Part shown: positions 1-5,207 of the stretch, piece after piece
Position numbering within the stretch: position 1 is the stretch's first letter
How the letters are laid out: every line of letters starts with the position of its first letter
From: Deltaproteobacteria bacterium
GTDB lineage: Bacteria > JAEEML01
Direction: 5' to 3'
Length of the DNA stretch: 5,207 bases
Assembly: GCA_016283195.1 (NCBI GenBank)
Contig: JAEEML010000036.1
Coordinates: 1-5,207, forward strand
The notes under the pieces: model-generated
What the model saw: only the letters and a program-made list of their open reading frames with translations
Database searches by the model: none
Told to the model about the DNA's origin: nothing
Translations under genes and position numbers: made by a program

Positions 1-252
1 GGCGGCTCTTACTGCCCGCATGACCTCACTTGCATCGGCGGCGTTTGTAAAGAGAGCTCTTGGGATGATTCTTGCGAAAACGGCGGCTCTTATTGCCCGC
101 ATGAACTCTCCTGCATTGATGGTGCTTGCCGCGCTTTAAGCAGCGATGAACCCTGCGAGCAGGGCGGCTCTTACTGCCCGCACGGTGAAGCTTGTATCAA
201 CAAGAAATGTCAGCTTTTTAGCGCAGATAACACCTGTAGTCCCACTAATCCG
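1..252 (+). repeat. Tandem 81-bp repeats encoding 27-residue Cys modules
   Basis: The segment GGCGGCTCTTAYTGCCCGCA starts at 1, 82 and 163, exactly 81 bp apart. Each copy encodes Gly-Gly-Ser-Tyr-Cys-Pro-His, then Cys, Cys and a variable spacer ending in a further Cys. The module heads are nearly identical at DNA level, while the spacers differ. This suggests fairly recent unit duplication or selection on the head. The array begins at the window edge, so more copies may lie upstream. The third copy runs three residues longer, into a divergent fourth unit. Confidence 0.9.
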
Positions 253-966
253 AATGGTTATTGCGCCCACGACAAAGTATGTGTAAGCGGACGCTGCCGG
301 GAATATGTCCCAAGCGATGAGTGCAGCTGTGATAATCCATCAGGCCAGTGCGCCCAGGGTTCCTCCTGTTCCTGCCCGGATAGCGACCCGGCCACCTGCA
401 CAACGGAAAATTGCGCTTGTAAAGCAACTGTTATTTTCTGCGACGATGCCCACACCGATGGCGTTTGTCTCGAAAACGGCACCACCTGTATAGCCGGCAA
501 ATGCCTCTACCCTTGCAGTAGCGAGCACAACGGCTATTGCGCCGGCGGTTTGGAGTGCATAGAAGGATCCTGCGGCGTGCGCTGCTCGCCGGAAGCGCCA
601 AATGGTTACTGCCCAGGTAATTTCAGTTGCATAGAAGGCACCTGCCGCGGCGAATGCTCACCTACACTACTTAACGGCTGGTGCCCGGGCGATGAGATAT
701 GTAAAGAAAACGGTGTTTGCGGGACAAAAGATGCCGATACCGATGACGGCAATAGCGATGCCCAAACTGATGATGACGGCAATAGCGATGTTGATGGCGA
801 CAATACCGATGAGCCCCCGGCACCAAACCCCGATAACGATGACCTCAATAATAATCAACCCAAGAGCGGCTGCGATTGCCACGGCGCCGGCTCCCCGGCC
901 GATATTTGGCCCGCAGCTCTTTACGGCTTATGGTTTATTTTAAAACGCCGCCGCCCTGTCTTATAA
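1..966 (+). CDS. Cysteine-rich repeat surface protein with MYXO-CTERM tail (5' partial)
   Basis: The reading frame is open from the first base and ends at TAA 964-966, giving 321 visible residues. The start codon and any signal peptide lie upstream of the window. Order of parts: three 27-residue Cys repeats (about residues 1-84); a fourth, related unit (85-100); an irregular stretch with Cys-x-Cys pairs (108-140) and further Cys (147-169); three 24-residue Cys repeats (172-240); an Asp/Asn-rich linker (244-286); and a C-terminal sorting tail (289-321). The repeat core is Tyr-Cys-x5-6-Cys-x4-Cys, usually after Asn-Gly or Gly-Ser. This spacing recalls the disulfide-rich modules often annotated in bacterial surface proteins as EGF-like or Dickkopf-N-like, but I cannot assign a family. 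By inference the protein is exported, disulfide-bonded and anchored at the cell surface. Its ligand or role is unknown. Downstream genes run in the same direction after a 95-bp gap. Confidence 0.9.
   Translation, partial: GGSYCPHDLTCIGGVCKESSWDDSCENGGSYCPHELSCIDGACRALSSDEPCEQGGSYCPHGEACINKKCQLFSADNTCSPTNPNGYCAHDKVCVSGRCREYVPSDECSCDNPSGQCAQGSSCSCPDSDPATCTTENCACKATVIFCDDAHTDGVCLENGTTCIAGKCLYPCSSEHNGYCAGGLECIEGSCGVRCSPEAPNGYCPGNFSCIEGTCRGECSPTLLNGWCPGDEICKENGVCGTKDADTDDGNSDAQTDDDGNSDVDGDNTDEPPAPNPDNDDLNNNQPKSGCDCHGAGSPADIWPAALYGLWFILKRRRPVL
514..729 (+). repeat. Second block of Cys repeats, 24-residue period
   Basis: Three units occupy residues 172-243. The Asn-Gly-Tyr/Trp-Cys cores start at residues 177, 201 and 225, exactly 24 residues apart. 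Each unit reads Cys-Ser, Asn-Gly-aromatic-Cys, then Cys and Cys, with Ile-Glu-Gly-x-Cys shared by the first two. The period is three residues shorter than in the first block, and the DNA is less conserved. It therefore looks like an older expansion of the same ancestral module. Confidence 0.85.
742..790 (+). repeat. 30-bp repeat in Asp-rich linker
   Basis: The 19-base segment GATGACGGCAATAGCGATG occurs at 742-760 and again, exactly, at 772-790, a period of 30 bp. It encodes Asp-Asp-Gly-Asn-Ser-Asp twice within the acidic linker (residues 244-286). The Asp-x-Asp-Asp-Gly-x-x-Asp spacing loosely resembles calcium-binding loops. The composition equally fits a simple flexible stalk between the Cys modules and the membrane anchor. 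Confidence 0.85.
865..954 (+). other. MYXO-CTERM-type C-terminal sorting signal
   Basis: Residues 289-318 carry Ser-Gly-Cys-Asp-Cys-His-Gly, then a hydrophobic segment from about Pro299 to Leu314 (including WPAALYGLWFIL), then Lys-Arg-Arg-Arg, three residues before the stop. This is the tripartite MYXO-CTERM layout. In Myxococcota such tails are processed by the intramembrane protease myxosortase for surface sorting, with modification at the Cys proposed. The hydrophobic stretch is short and includes Asp301. The match is by pattern only, without a profile score. Confidence 0.8.
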
Positions 967-1003
967 TTTTTCTCTGTTTTTCTAAGAAAAAATTTAGCAA
1001 CTT

Positions 1004-1013
1004 GTAATATTAC
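1004..1013. other. Perfect 10-bp palindrome GTAATATTAC
   Basis: GTAATATTAC is fully self-complementary and lies 48 bp before the gene 2 start, next to promoter-like AT-rich sequence. It could be a half-size operator. A 10-bp AT-rich palindrome can also arise by chance, so the call is weak. Confidence 0.3.
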
Positions 1014-1048
1014 CCAGCGATAATACATAGGTTATTTGGGAAATCCCC

Positions 1049-1055
1049 AGGAGGT
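1049..1055 (+). promoter_or_regulatory. Ribosome binding site of gene 2
   Basis: AGGAGGT is a full match to the anti-Shine-Dalgarno consensus. It stands six bases before ATG 1062 and fixes the start of the metallopeptidase gene over later in-frame Met codons such as Met50. Confidence 0.9.
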
Positions 1056-1061
1056 AACAAT

Positions 1062-2495
1062 ATGGTAAGCGGAATTTCCGGTGCAAATAAATGGAATCAG
1101 GTAATATCAGCTACAGATGATTTGCCTAAGAAAGCAGCACCGGCAACTACACAAGCCAAAGATTATAACAATGTTGCCGATTCCTTTGAAAAAGGAAATC
1201 ACACAATGGCAGGCGGCAAAGCCGCTCTTTCGCTACCGGCTTTCGGCTGCACGCCGGATGCCGCAGCCGTGGCACTCCCCAAATCCAAAGACCGTTACGA
1301 CCTCGGCGTTGTAATAAAAGGCCTAAGGCCGGAGGTTAAAGAGAGCAGTGCTTGGCAAAAACTCCCCAGCGCACGCCGTGAACAACTGATGGCCAGCGAG
1401 GGCTTTAGTACTCTTGCCGGTCCTATGCAAAAAGAAGTTGCCTCCTTAACCGGCCGCCTCTCCGATTCTGCCTTAAAAGACACTTTGCGCTTACTCGATA
1501 ATTCTGCCAAATTGCCGCACGAAGTGCGCGAAAAGCTGGTATCTACCCTAAATAAGGCGCCGCTCAAAATGCCCTCTCCGGTAAGCGGCGATGGTCTGCA
1601 TCTGGACGTTAGCCGCCTTAATGCCGGGGCAGAAGCTCCTTTAAATAAGCCGCTACTTACTCTTGTAAATAGTCCTGATTTTCTTAAAGCCGACGCAGAC
1701 ACCCAACTGGCCATTGTCTCTCAATGTTATAATGCGCCCAATCCAAGCTCGGTAAGCAATTTGGCAAGGCTCACAAAAATGGCCTGGTTCAAGCAATTTT
1801 CCCTGGCCGATCAGCAACGGGCAGCCAAATCCATAGCCTATCTGGCCGAAGTCGGCGCAAGTAACCCAGCTTCTATGCAGGAAAGAATCATCAACAATAC
1901 GTTGGACCGCCTCTTTTCCGGTACCATCGTTATAGCTTATGATGATATTGTCGATGACTTTTTCTCCACCACCTATGGCTACGCGACTACCAAGGACGAT
2001 ACCCCAAATATTGTTTTTAACCGTGCCATTATTCCGGCCGGCAACGAGCCTTTCCCTAGGAATGACAAAGACGCCTGCTTCGGTGTTTTGCAAACCTTTC
2101 CTCATGAAGTCAATCACACAGTAAACGGTGATATAAACCGCTCCACTTACCAGTATTTTCAAGCTGAGTACCGCGCTTGGTATGTCGGTTTCGTGGCCCA
2201 GTTTGGCCGCGAGCCCACCATGCAGGAAGCTTTTGACCGTTGTGTGGATATATTCAATGCCTACCCGTCAATAAATAATGCGCTCATAAATAAACCTGAA
2301 GAGAGCAAAAAAATAATTGATTTTATGAATCAAATGCTTCTTGTTAAAGTACATCCGGAAACTACCGGCGGGCGCATTTTAACTAATGCCATGCTGGGTT
2401 TCATGACTGTTCCCTCTTCCCTTGGGATCAGCCCGGTCGGTAAAGGCCCCGCCCCCACACCAGACCTTTTACTAAAACCGGATTTAGATAATTAA
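1062..2495 (+). CDS. Putative zinc metallopeptidase (HEVNH motif), 477 aa
   Basis: The gene is complete, from ATG after a perfect Shine-Dalgarno to TAA 2493-2495. The N-terminus (MVSGISGANKWNQ) is Ser/Gly/Ala/Lys-rich with no hydrophobic signal peptide, and residues 1-60 look disordered. Residues about 80-285 appear mostly helical. They hold four copies of a short motif, aromatic-x2-(Leu/Ala/Phe)-x4-(Gln/Arg), beginning at Trp98, Phe115, Phe207 and Phe243. The catalytic signature is His348-Glu349-Val-Asn-His352, the HExxH zinc-binding motif of zincins. Glu369, in the following Phe-Gln-Ala-Glu-Tyr-Arg-Ala helix, is the best candidate for a third ligand (gluzincin-like). I do not recognise the family. 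By inference it is a peptidase that acts in the cytoplasm or is delivered by a signal-peptide-independent route. Its placement between two surface-protein genes fits a secreted effector, a toxin or a processing role, but none is shown. The C-terminal 25 residues are Pro/Lys-rich and probably flexible. Confidence 0.85.
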   Translation: MVSGISGANKWNQVISATDDLPKKAAPATTQAKDYNNVADSFEKGNHTMAGGKAALSLPAFGCTPDAAAVALPKSKDRYDLGVVIKGLRPEVKESSAWQKLPSARREQLMASEGFSTLAGPMQKEVASLTGRLSDSALKDTLRLLDNSAKLPHEVREKLVSTLNKAPLKMPSPVSGDGLHLDVSRLNAGAEAPLNKPLLTLVNSPDFLKADADTQLAIVSQCYNAPNPSSVSNLARLTKMAWFKQFSLADQQRAAKSIAYLAEVGASNPASMQERIINNTLDRLFSGTIVIAYDDIVDDFFSTTYGYATTKDDTPNIVFNRAIIPAGNEPFPRNDKDACFGVLQTFPHEVNHTVNGDINRSTYQYFQAEYRAWYVGFVAQFGREPTMQEAFDRCVDIFNAYPSINNALINKPEESKKIIDFMNQMLLVKVHPETTGGRILTNAMLGFMTVPSSLGISPVGKGPAPTPDLLLKPDLDN

Positions 2496-2542
2496 ATCGC
2501 TCTTTAATTTATCAAAAAATACTCTTGATCTCTGCCAGTTGC

Positions 2543-2557
2543 CTCTAGCGCTTAGAG
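2543..2557. other. Inverted repeat CTCTA-GCGCT-TAGAG
   Basis: Five-base arms (2543-2547 and 2553-2557) flank a five-base spacer. ATCTCT at 2528-2533 can alternatively pair with AGAGAT at 2554-2559. The repeat covers the place where a -35 element would sit, 17 bp before the -10. It could therefore be an activator or repressor site, but the arms are short. Confidence 0.35.
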
Positions 2558-2565
2558 ATTGCCGA

Positions 2566-2574
2566 TGATATAAT
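2566..2574 (+). promoter_or_regulatory. Extended -10 promoter element of gene 3
   Basis: TGATATAAT contains a perfect TATAAT (2569-2574) preceded by the TGn extension. No good -35 lies at 16-18 bp: the 17-bp position reads TAGCGC, and TTGCCT at 2540-2545 is 23 bp away. This is typical of extended -10 promoters or of activator-dependent ones. Transcription would begin near 2581, giving a leader of roughly 30 bases. Confidence 0.6.
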
Positions 2575-2598
2575 GCTTTCGCTGTGTTTTGCCCAGCG

Positions 2599-2605
2599 AG
2601 GAGGT
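2599..2605 (+). promoter_or_regulatory. Ribosome binding site of gene 3
   Basis: AGGAGGT, the same seven bases as for gene 2, lies four bases before ATG 2610. An in-frame TAA at 2571-2573 rules out a start further upstream than that, and the signal peptide begins directly at this Met. Confidence 0.9.
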
Positions 2606-2609
2606 TCCC

Positions 2610-2693
2610 ATGGTCAGAACCAAAAATTTGTTTTTAAAAATCGCGATATTATCGCTTCTATTGCCAATTTTTACCACTCTTCCAGCTTGGGCT
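2610..2693 (+). other. Signal peptide of gene 3 product
   Basis: The N-region has Arg3, Lys5 and Lys10. The hydrophobic core runs IAILSLLLPIFTTLP, and the likely signal peptidase I site is Ala-Trp-Ala (26-28) before Ile-Gly-Glu. No Cys sits at the +1 position, so it is not a lipoprotein signal. Confidence 0.9.
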
Positions 2694-5207
2694 ATCGGCG
2701 AATCCTCCACCCGTTTTACCACCTATGTACCACCCAATAACGAATCGATGAAACGATTTTCCATGCTGGTTATCACGGCTACCGGTAAAGGTCCGGGCCC
2801 AAACGGCGAAACCACAGTCAATATTTGGGATATGCCGGCCGATTATTGCACCGATTCCAACTGCGACCCTTACGGCCTCATGCAAAGTGGGAGCAATGGC
2901 TCACTGGCAAATTGCTCCAACAGTTTGTGCACTTTTACCGCCAGTAGCGCTAATTTTGCTAGCGACGATGTGGGCCATTATTTAGTGGTGCATAGAGGCG
3001 AAAACAACAACGAAGTTTTTCTGATTAGCGAATATGTCGCTAAAACTTCTGTTAAAATCCTCAAAGTAGAAGGCAATGCACCAAGTGCCGGAAGCGCGCT
3101 TTCCTGGGCTGAAGCCCGGGCGGCATACAAAAAAACATTTACCGGCGTCGCTATTTCCAATAGGACAACCATCACCAAAAACGGCGCTTTTAAAGATGAT
3201 GATGCCGACCATGCTTATATTACTTTAAGTAGCGATAAAAACAAGATATTTACTCTAAGCGGCGTAACAGCTCCCAATAAAGGTGAGCTTAATACAGCGC
3301 CTTCTGCCACCAATAATCTTACTATGACCATCAGCCGCCCGCCGGATATCGACGACAGCTTTTTTGATGTCAAGCTAAAACGGGGTGAAAGTTTTACGGT
3401 GATGATTCTCGATAGCAATCCCTGTATTACCGGTACCGGCACCTGCAAACCGTTAAATGACTTAAATTCTCAAAGTACTTTAGACGCTGCCGCTTTGCGC
3501 TCCAAATTTGCCGAACTTGAACCTGATGATACCCAAAAACTGGCTTTGGAAGCGGCTTTTACAACTAATGCTCGCAAAATTGTCTATGACGACGAGCGCG
3601 ATGGCAAAAATAATCCGCTGCGCGATGGTGACTTTTTTATCATTAAATCCGATTCTCCGGTTACCGTTTATACCGCCTCCCGCTCTGATTATGAGCACGA
3701 TTACGCTGTTAGCGACGGCAAAAACTCCATCGGCCACAATTTTTATTTCTTTGCCGCTCCCGGAGCGCGCGGAAACTATGGCGCTCAGACGACTTACCCT
3801 ATGACCGATCGCGATATTGAAGTCATTGCCTATAGCGACGACACTTATGTCACTCTTTATGAAATAGGGCTTTATGAAGAGGCGAAGACTTCCGGCTCTT
3901 GCGACAGCAATAATCCAGGTTGTCTCTGTATCAACTATACATGCCAATCAGCTATAGCCGAAGCTGATTGGGAAAACCGCACAAAAGTAACCATCAAAGG
4001 ACTTGACCACTTTGAACTCGATGCCGGCCAGAGCCTCAATGTGTGGAACCGCACCATTGCCAATAAAGTAGCAAATGGTGAAAGTTTGGCGAGTTATCAG
4101 GATTTAGGCCTTGGCCTTTTAAAAATGGGCCATAGCTATTATCTGGAAGCTACCCGGCCGGTAACTGTGCAATTTGGTGCACTGCATGAAGCCAAAGCAA
4201 CCGGTAACGGGCGCGGCCACGACGGCGGCGGCATGGTGCCCTCTTCCAATGGTACAAGTTCCGGTAATCTTTTCTATTTTACTATTCCCTTTGAAGGGAA
4301 TAATATTAACGAAAGAGAAATTCGGGCTATTTCCTTTGATGATGATAATGTGGTTTGCCTTTATGGCTTTAATACATCTTCCAAAGCCTGGGAGCCGCGA
4401 ATATTAAACGGGGCAACAGCCGCCGAACCGTGTGTTACTTTGCAAACCAATGGTCGTCTGGACCTCACCGGTAAAGATTCCAACTCCTTAACCCAGCATC
4501 ACCTCTTTAAATTAACCGCCAGTGCGGGTAAGAAGGTGGCTCTTACCGAAACCAACTGGCTAGAAACCGCCAGAGGCGATGGTGACAACGGCACCGCCGA
4601 TATGTCGAGTTTCGTTTCCGCCCAAAACAGCGAAGACGAATTTGCCAAAGAGGTGCGCTTTTTGGCCTATATGCCGCCGCCGGGCATAGCTGGCAATGTG
4701 GCAAACTTTGAAGCTAATTTTAGTAATCTATATATTTTTGCCGAAAATAGCGCCACCACGGTTACCGTAAGGCCTACGGATATTACCGGTACTATGCCGG
4801 CAGCCTGCCGAACTACATTCCCCGATGAAAATCAAACTTTACGCAAATATACCATTAAAAAAGACGGTTTTGTCAATTTCCGCCTTAATAATGATTGCTA
4901 TAACGCTTTAAATGTGCCACCCAATATCCGCCCCTATATGGAAGTTATTGCCGATAAAAATGTAGCTGTCATGGTGAGTAGCCACAACGATAACTGGCTA
5001 AATTACACCACCAGCCTTTTGCCGGCTACTCCTAATATCTCGGCCAGCGTGGAGCCGCCGCTCCTCTCTATTACCCAAAACAGCGCCGGCTCGGCCGTTA
5101 CGCGCCTCGATAAAGCCAAAGTGGTTGTTGCTGCCCGCCACCTCTTCCCCATTAATCGCTCCGATCCCATGGCCGGCTCCGTTATTACTATTGATGTCCC
5201 AGACGGA
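2610..5207 (+). CDS. Large secreted surface protein with duplicated beta-rich modules, IgGFc-binding-like (3' partial)
   Basis: The frame stays open from ATG 2610 to the last base, 866 residues without a stop; the C-terminus is missing. A signal peptide (residues 1-28) directs export. The mature part is rich in Thr, Ser, Asn and Asp with alternating hydrophobic residues, as in beta-sandwich or propeller surface proteins. Two long related modules (about 340-420 and 507-588) share a strand such as SPVTVYTA / RPVTVQFGA, then Asn-x-Phe-Tyr-Phe, then IEVIAYSDDTYVTLYE / IRAISFDDDNVVCLYG. Weaker versions appear at 705-721 and 776-793. This pattern of a Pro-Val-Thr-Val strand followed by an Asp-Asp-x-x-Val-x-Leu strand resembles IgGFc-binding-type N-terminal domains found in bacterial and animal surface proteins; the assignment is by eye and tentative. 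A Cys cluster (431-445) interrupts the space between modules. A MYXO-CTERM tail beyond the window would be expected if it is sorted like the first protein. Its own extended -10 promoter suggests independent expression. Confidence 0.85.
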   Translation, partial: MVRTKNLFLKIAILSLLLPIFTTLPAWAIGESSTRFTTYVPPNNESMKRFSMLVITATGKGPGPNGETTVNIWDMPADYCTDSNCDPYGLMQSGSNGSLANCSNSLCTFTASSANFASDDVGHYLVVHRGENNNEVFLISEYVAKTSVKILKVEGNAPSAGSALSWAEARAAYKKTFTGVAISNRTTITKNGAFKDDDADHAYITLSSDKNKIFTLSGVTAPNKGELNTAPSATNNLTMTISRPPDIDDSFFDVKLKRGESFTVMILDSNPCITGTGTCKPLNDLNSQSTLDAAALRSKFAELEPDDTQKLALEAAFTTNARKIVYDDERDGKNNPLRDGDFFIIKSDSPVTVYTASRSDYEHDYAVSDGKNSIGHNFYFFAAPGARGNYGAQTTYPMTDRDIEVIAYSDDTYVTLYEIGLYEEAKTSGSCDSNNPGCLCINYTCQSAIAEADWENRTKVTIKGLDHFELDAGQSLNVWNRTIANKVANGESLASYQDLGLGLLKMGHSYYLEATRPVTVQFGALHEAKATGNGRGHDGGGMVPSSNGTSSGNLFYFTIPFEGNNINEREIRAISFDDDNVVCLYGFNTSSKAWEPRILNGATAAEPCVTLQTNGRLDLTGKDSNSLTQHHLFKLTASAGKKVALTETNWLETARGDGDNGTADMSSFVSAQNSEDEFAKEVRFLAYMPPPGIAGNVANFEANFSNLYIFAENSATTVTVRPTDITGTMPAACRTTFPDENQTLRKYTIKKDGFVNFRLNNDCYNALNVPPNIRPYMEVIADKNVAVMVSSHNDNWLNYTTSLLPATPNISASVEPPLLSITQNSAGSAVTRLDKAKVVVAARHLFPINRSDPMAGSVITIDVPDG
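3627..3869 (+). repeat. Internal module, copy 1 (residues about 340-420)
   Basis: Contains Gly-Asp-Phe-Phe-Ile-Ile, SPVTVYTASRSDYEHDY, a Gly/Asn-rich turn, HNFYFFAAPGARG and DRDIEVIAYSDDTYVTLYE. It aligns end to end with the module at residues 507-588 with about the same length, as protein-level homology only. DNA identity looks low, so the duplication is old. Confidence 0.65.
4128..4373 (+). repeat. Internal module, copy 2 (residues about 507-588)
   Basis: Contains Gly-His-Ser-Tyr-Tyr-Leu, RPVTVQFGALHEA, a Gly/His-rich loop (RGHDGGGM), GNLFYFTIPFEG and EREIRAISFDDDNVVCLYG. The order and spacing of strands match copy 1. The loop after the first strand differs most and carries a Gly-rich segment absent from copy 1. 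Confidence 0.65.

Larger units (their letters stand above)
967..1061. other. Intergenic spacer between genes 1 and 2
   Basis: This 95-bp AT-rich gap has a weak TTTTTC/GAAAAA inverted repeat (977-982 and 986-991), a perfect palindrome at 1004-1013, GATAATAC at 1019-1026, and the ribosome binding site of gene 2. No -35/-10 pair with normal spacing could be assigned: TTGTAA at 1002 lies only 11-13 bp from the GATAAT/TAATAC candidates. Read-through from gene 1 and a weak local promoter are both possible. Confidence 0.5.
2496..2609. other. Intergenic spacer carrying gene 3 promoter region
   Basis: This 114-bp gap holds, in order, an AT-rich stretch just after the gene 2 stop, an inverted repeat, an extended -10 element and the gene 3 ribosome binding site. 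No GC-rich hairpin followed by a T-run was found, so there is no evident intrinsic terminator for gene 2. Confidence 0.6.

Noticed and set aside
1-252. Regular repeats considered as a CRISPR array
   Set aside because: The 81-bp period is a multiple of three, the frame is open throughout and the conserved parts encode a Cys module. It is a protein repeat.
550-966. Gene 1 starting at the internal ATG 550
   Set aside because: The frame is open all the way to base 1 with the same Cys repeats upstream. ATG 550 lies inside a repeat unit and has no ribosome binding site or signal peptide.
977-991. TTTTTC-TAA-GAAAAA inverted repeat as a terminator of gene 1
   Set aside because: The stem is almost pure A/T with a three-base loop and no following T-run, so it would be too weak for an intrinsic terminator.
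1295-1714. 139-codon open frame on the minus strand
   Set aside because: It is nested antisense in gene 2, is Ser/Arg/Leu-rich and has no domain features.
1653-2162. 169-codon open frame on the minus strand
   Set aside because: It lies wholly inside the metallopeptidase gene, antisense to it. It lacks a recognisable ribosome binding site or domain and reads as a shadow of the + strand codon pattern.
3480-3947. 155-codon open frame on the minus strand
   Set aside because: It is antisense within the large secreted protein gene. Its Ile/Val/Ala-rich low-complexity composition is typical of a shadow frame.

Overview
The window reads as part of a Myxococcota-like (former Deltaproteobacteria) chromosome. 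The main reason is the C-terminus of the first protein, which has the MYXO-CTERM layout: a Gly-Cys-x-Cys-His motif, a short hydrophobic segment and an Arg cluster. This tripartite tail is known from Myxococcota and related lineages. Base composition looks close to half GC by eye, well below that of classical soil myxobacteria. A lower-GC relative, such as a host-associated or uncultured lineage, is therefore plausible but unproven.

All three genes lie on the + strand. (1) Bases 1-966 are the 3' part of a gene for a cysteine-rich, repeat-built surface protein. Its start lies outside the window. It has two tandem repeat blocks (27- and 24-residue periods), an irregular Cys-rich middle, an Asp-rich linker and the MYXO-CTERM tail. 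(2) Bases 1062-2495 are a complete gene for a 477-residue protein with an HEVNH zinc-metallopeptidase motif and no signal peptide. A helical region with a repeated short motif precedes the catalytic part. (3) Bases 2610-5207 are the 5' part (866 codons) of a large secreted protein. It has a clear signal peptide and duplicated beta-rich modules that resemble the IgGFc-binding / surface-adhesin type. Its end lies outside the window.

The gaps are short (95 and 114 bp). Genes 2 and 3 each have a strong AGGAGGT ribosome binding site. Gene 3 also has a convincing extended -10 promoter, with an inverted repeat lying where the -35 element would be, so it can probably be transcribed on its own. No convincing rho-independent terminator was seen. 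No RNA genes, mobile elements or CRISPR arrays were found.

Taken together, the locus looks like an accessory cell-surface/secretion region: a sorted Cys-rich surface protein, a large exported adhesin-like protein, and between them a putative metallopeptidase that has no visible export signal. How the three work together is not shown by the sequence.
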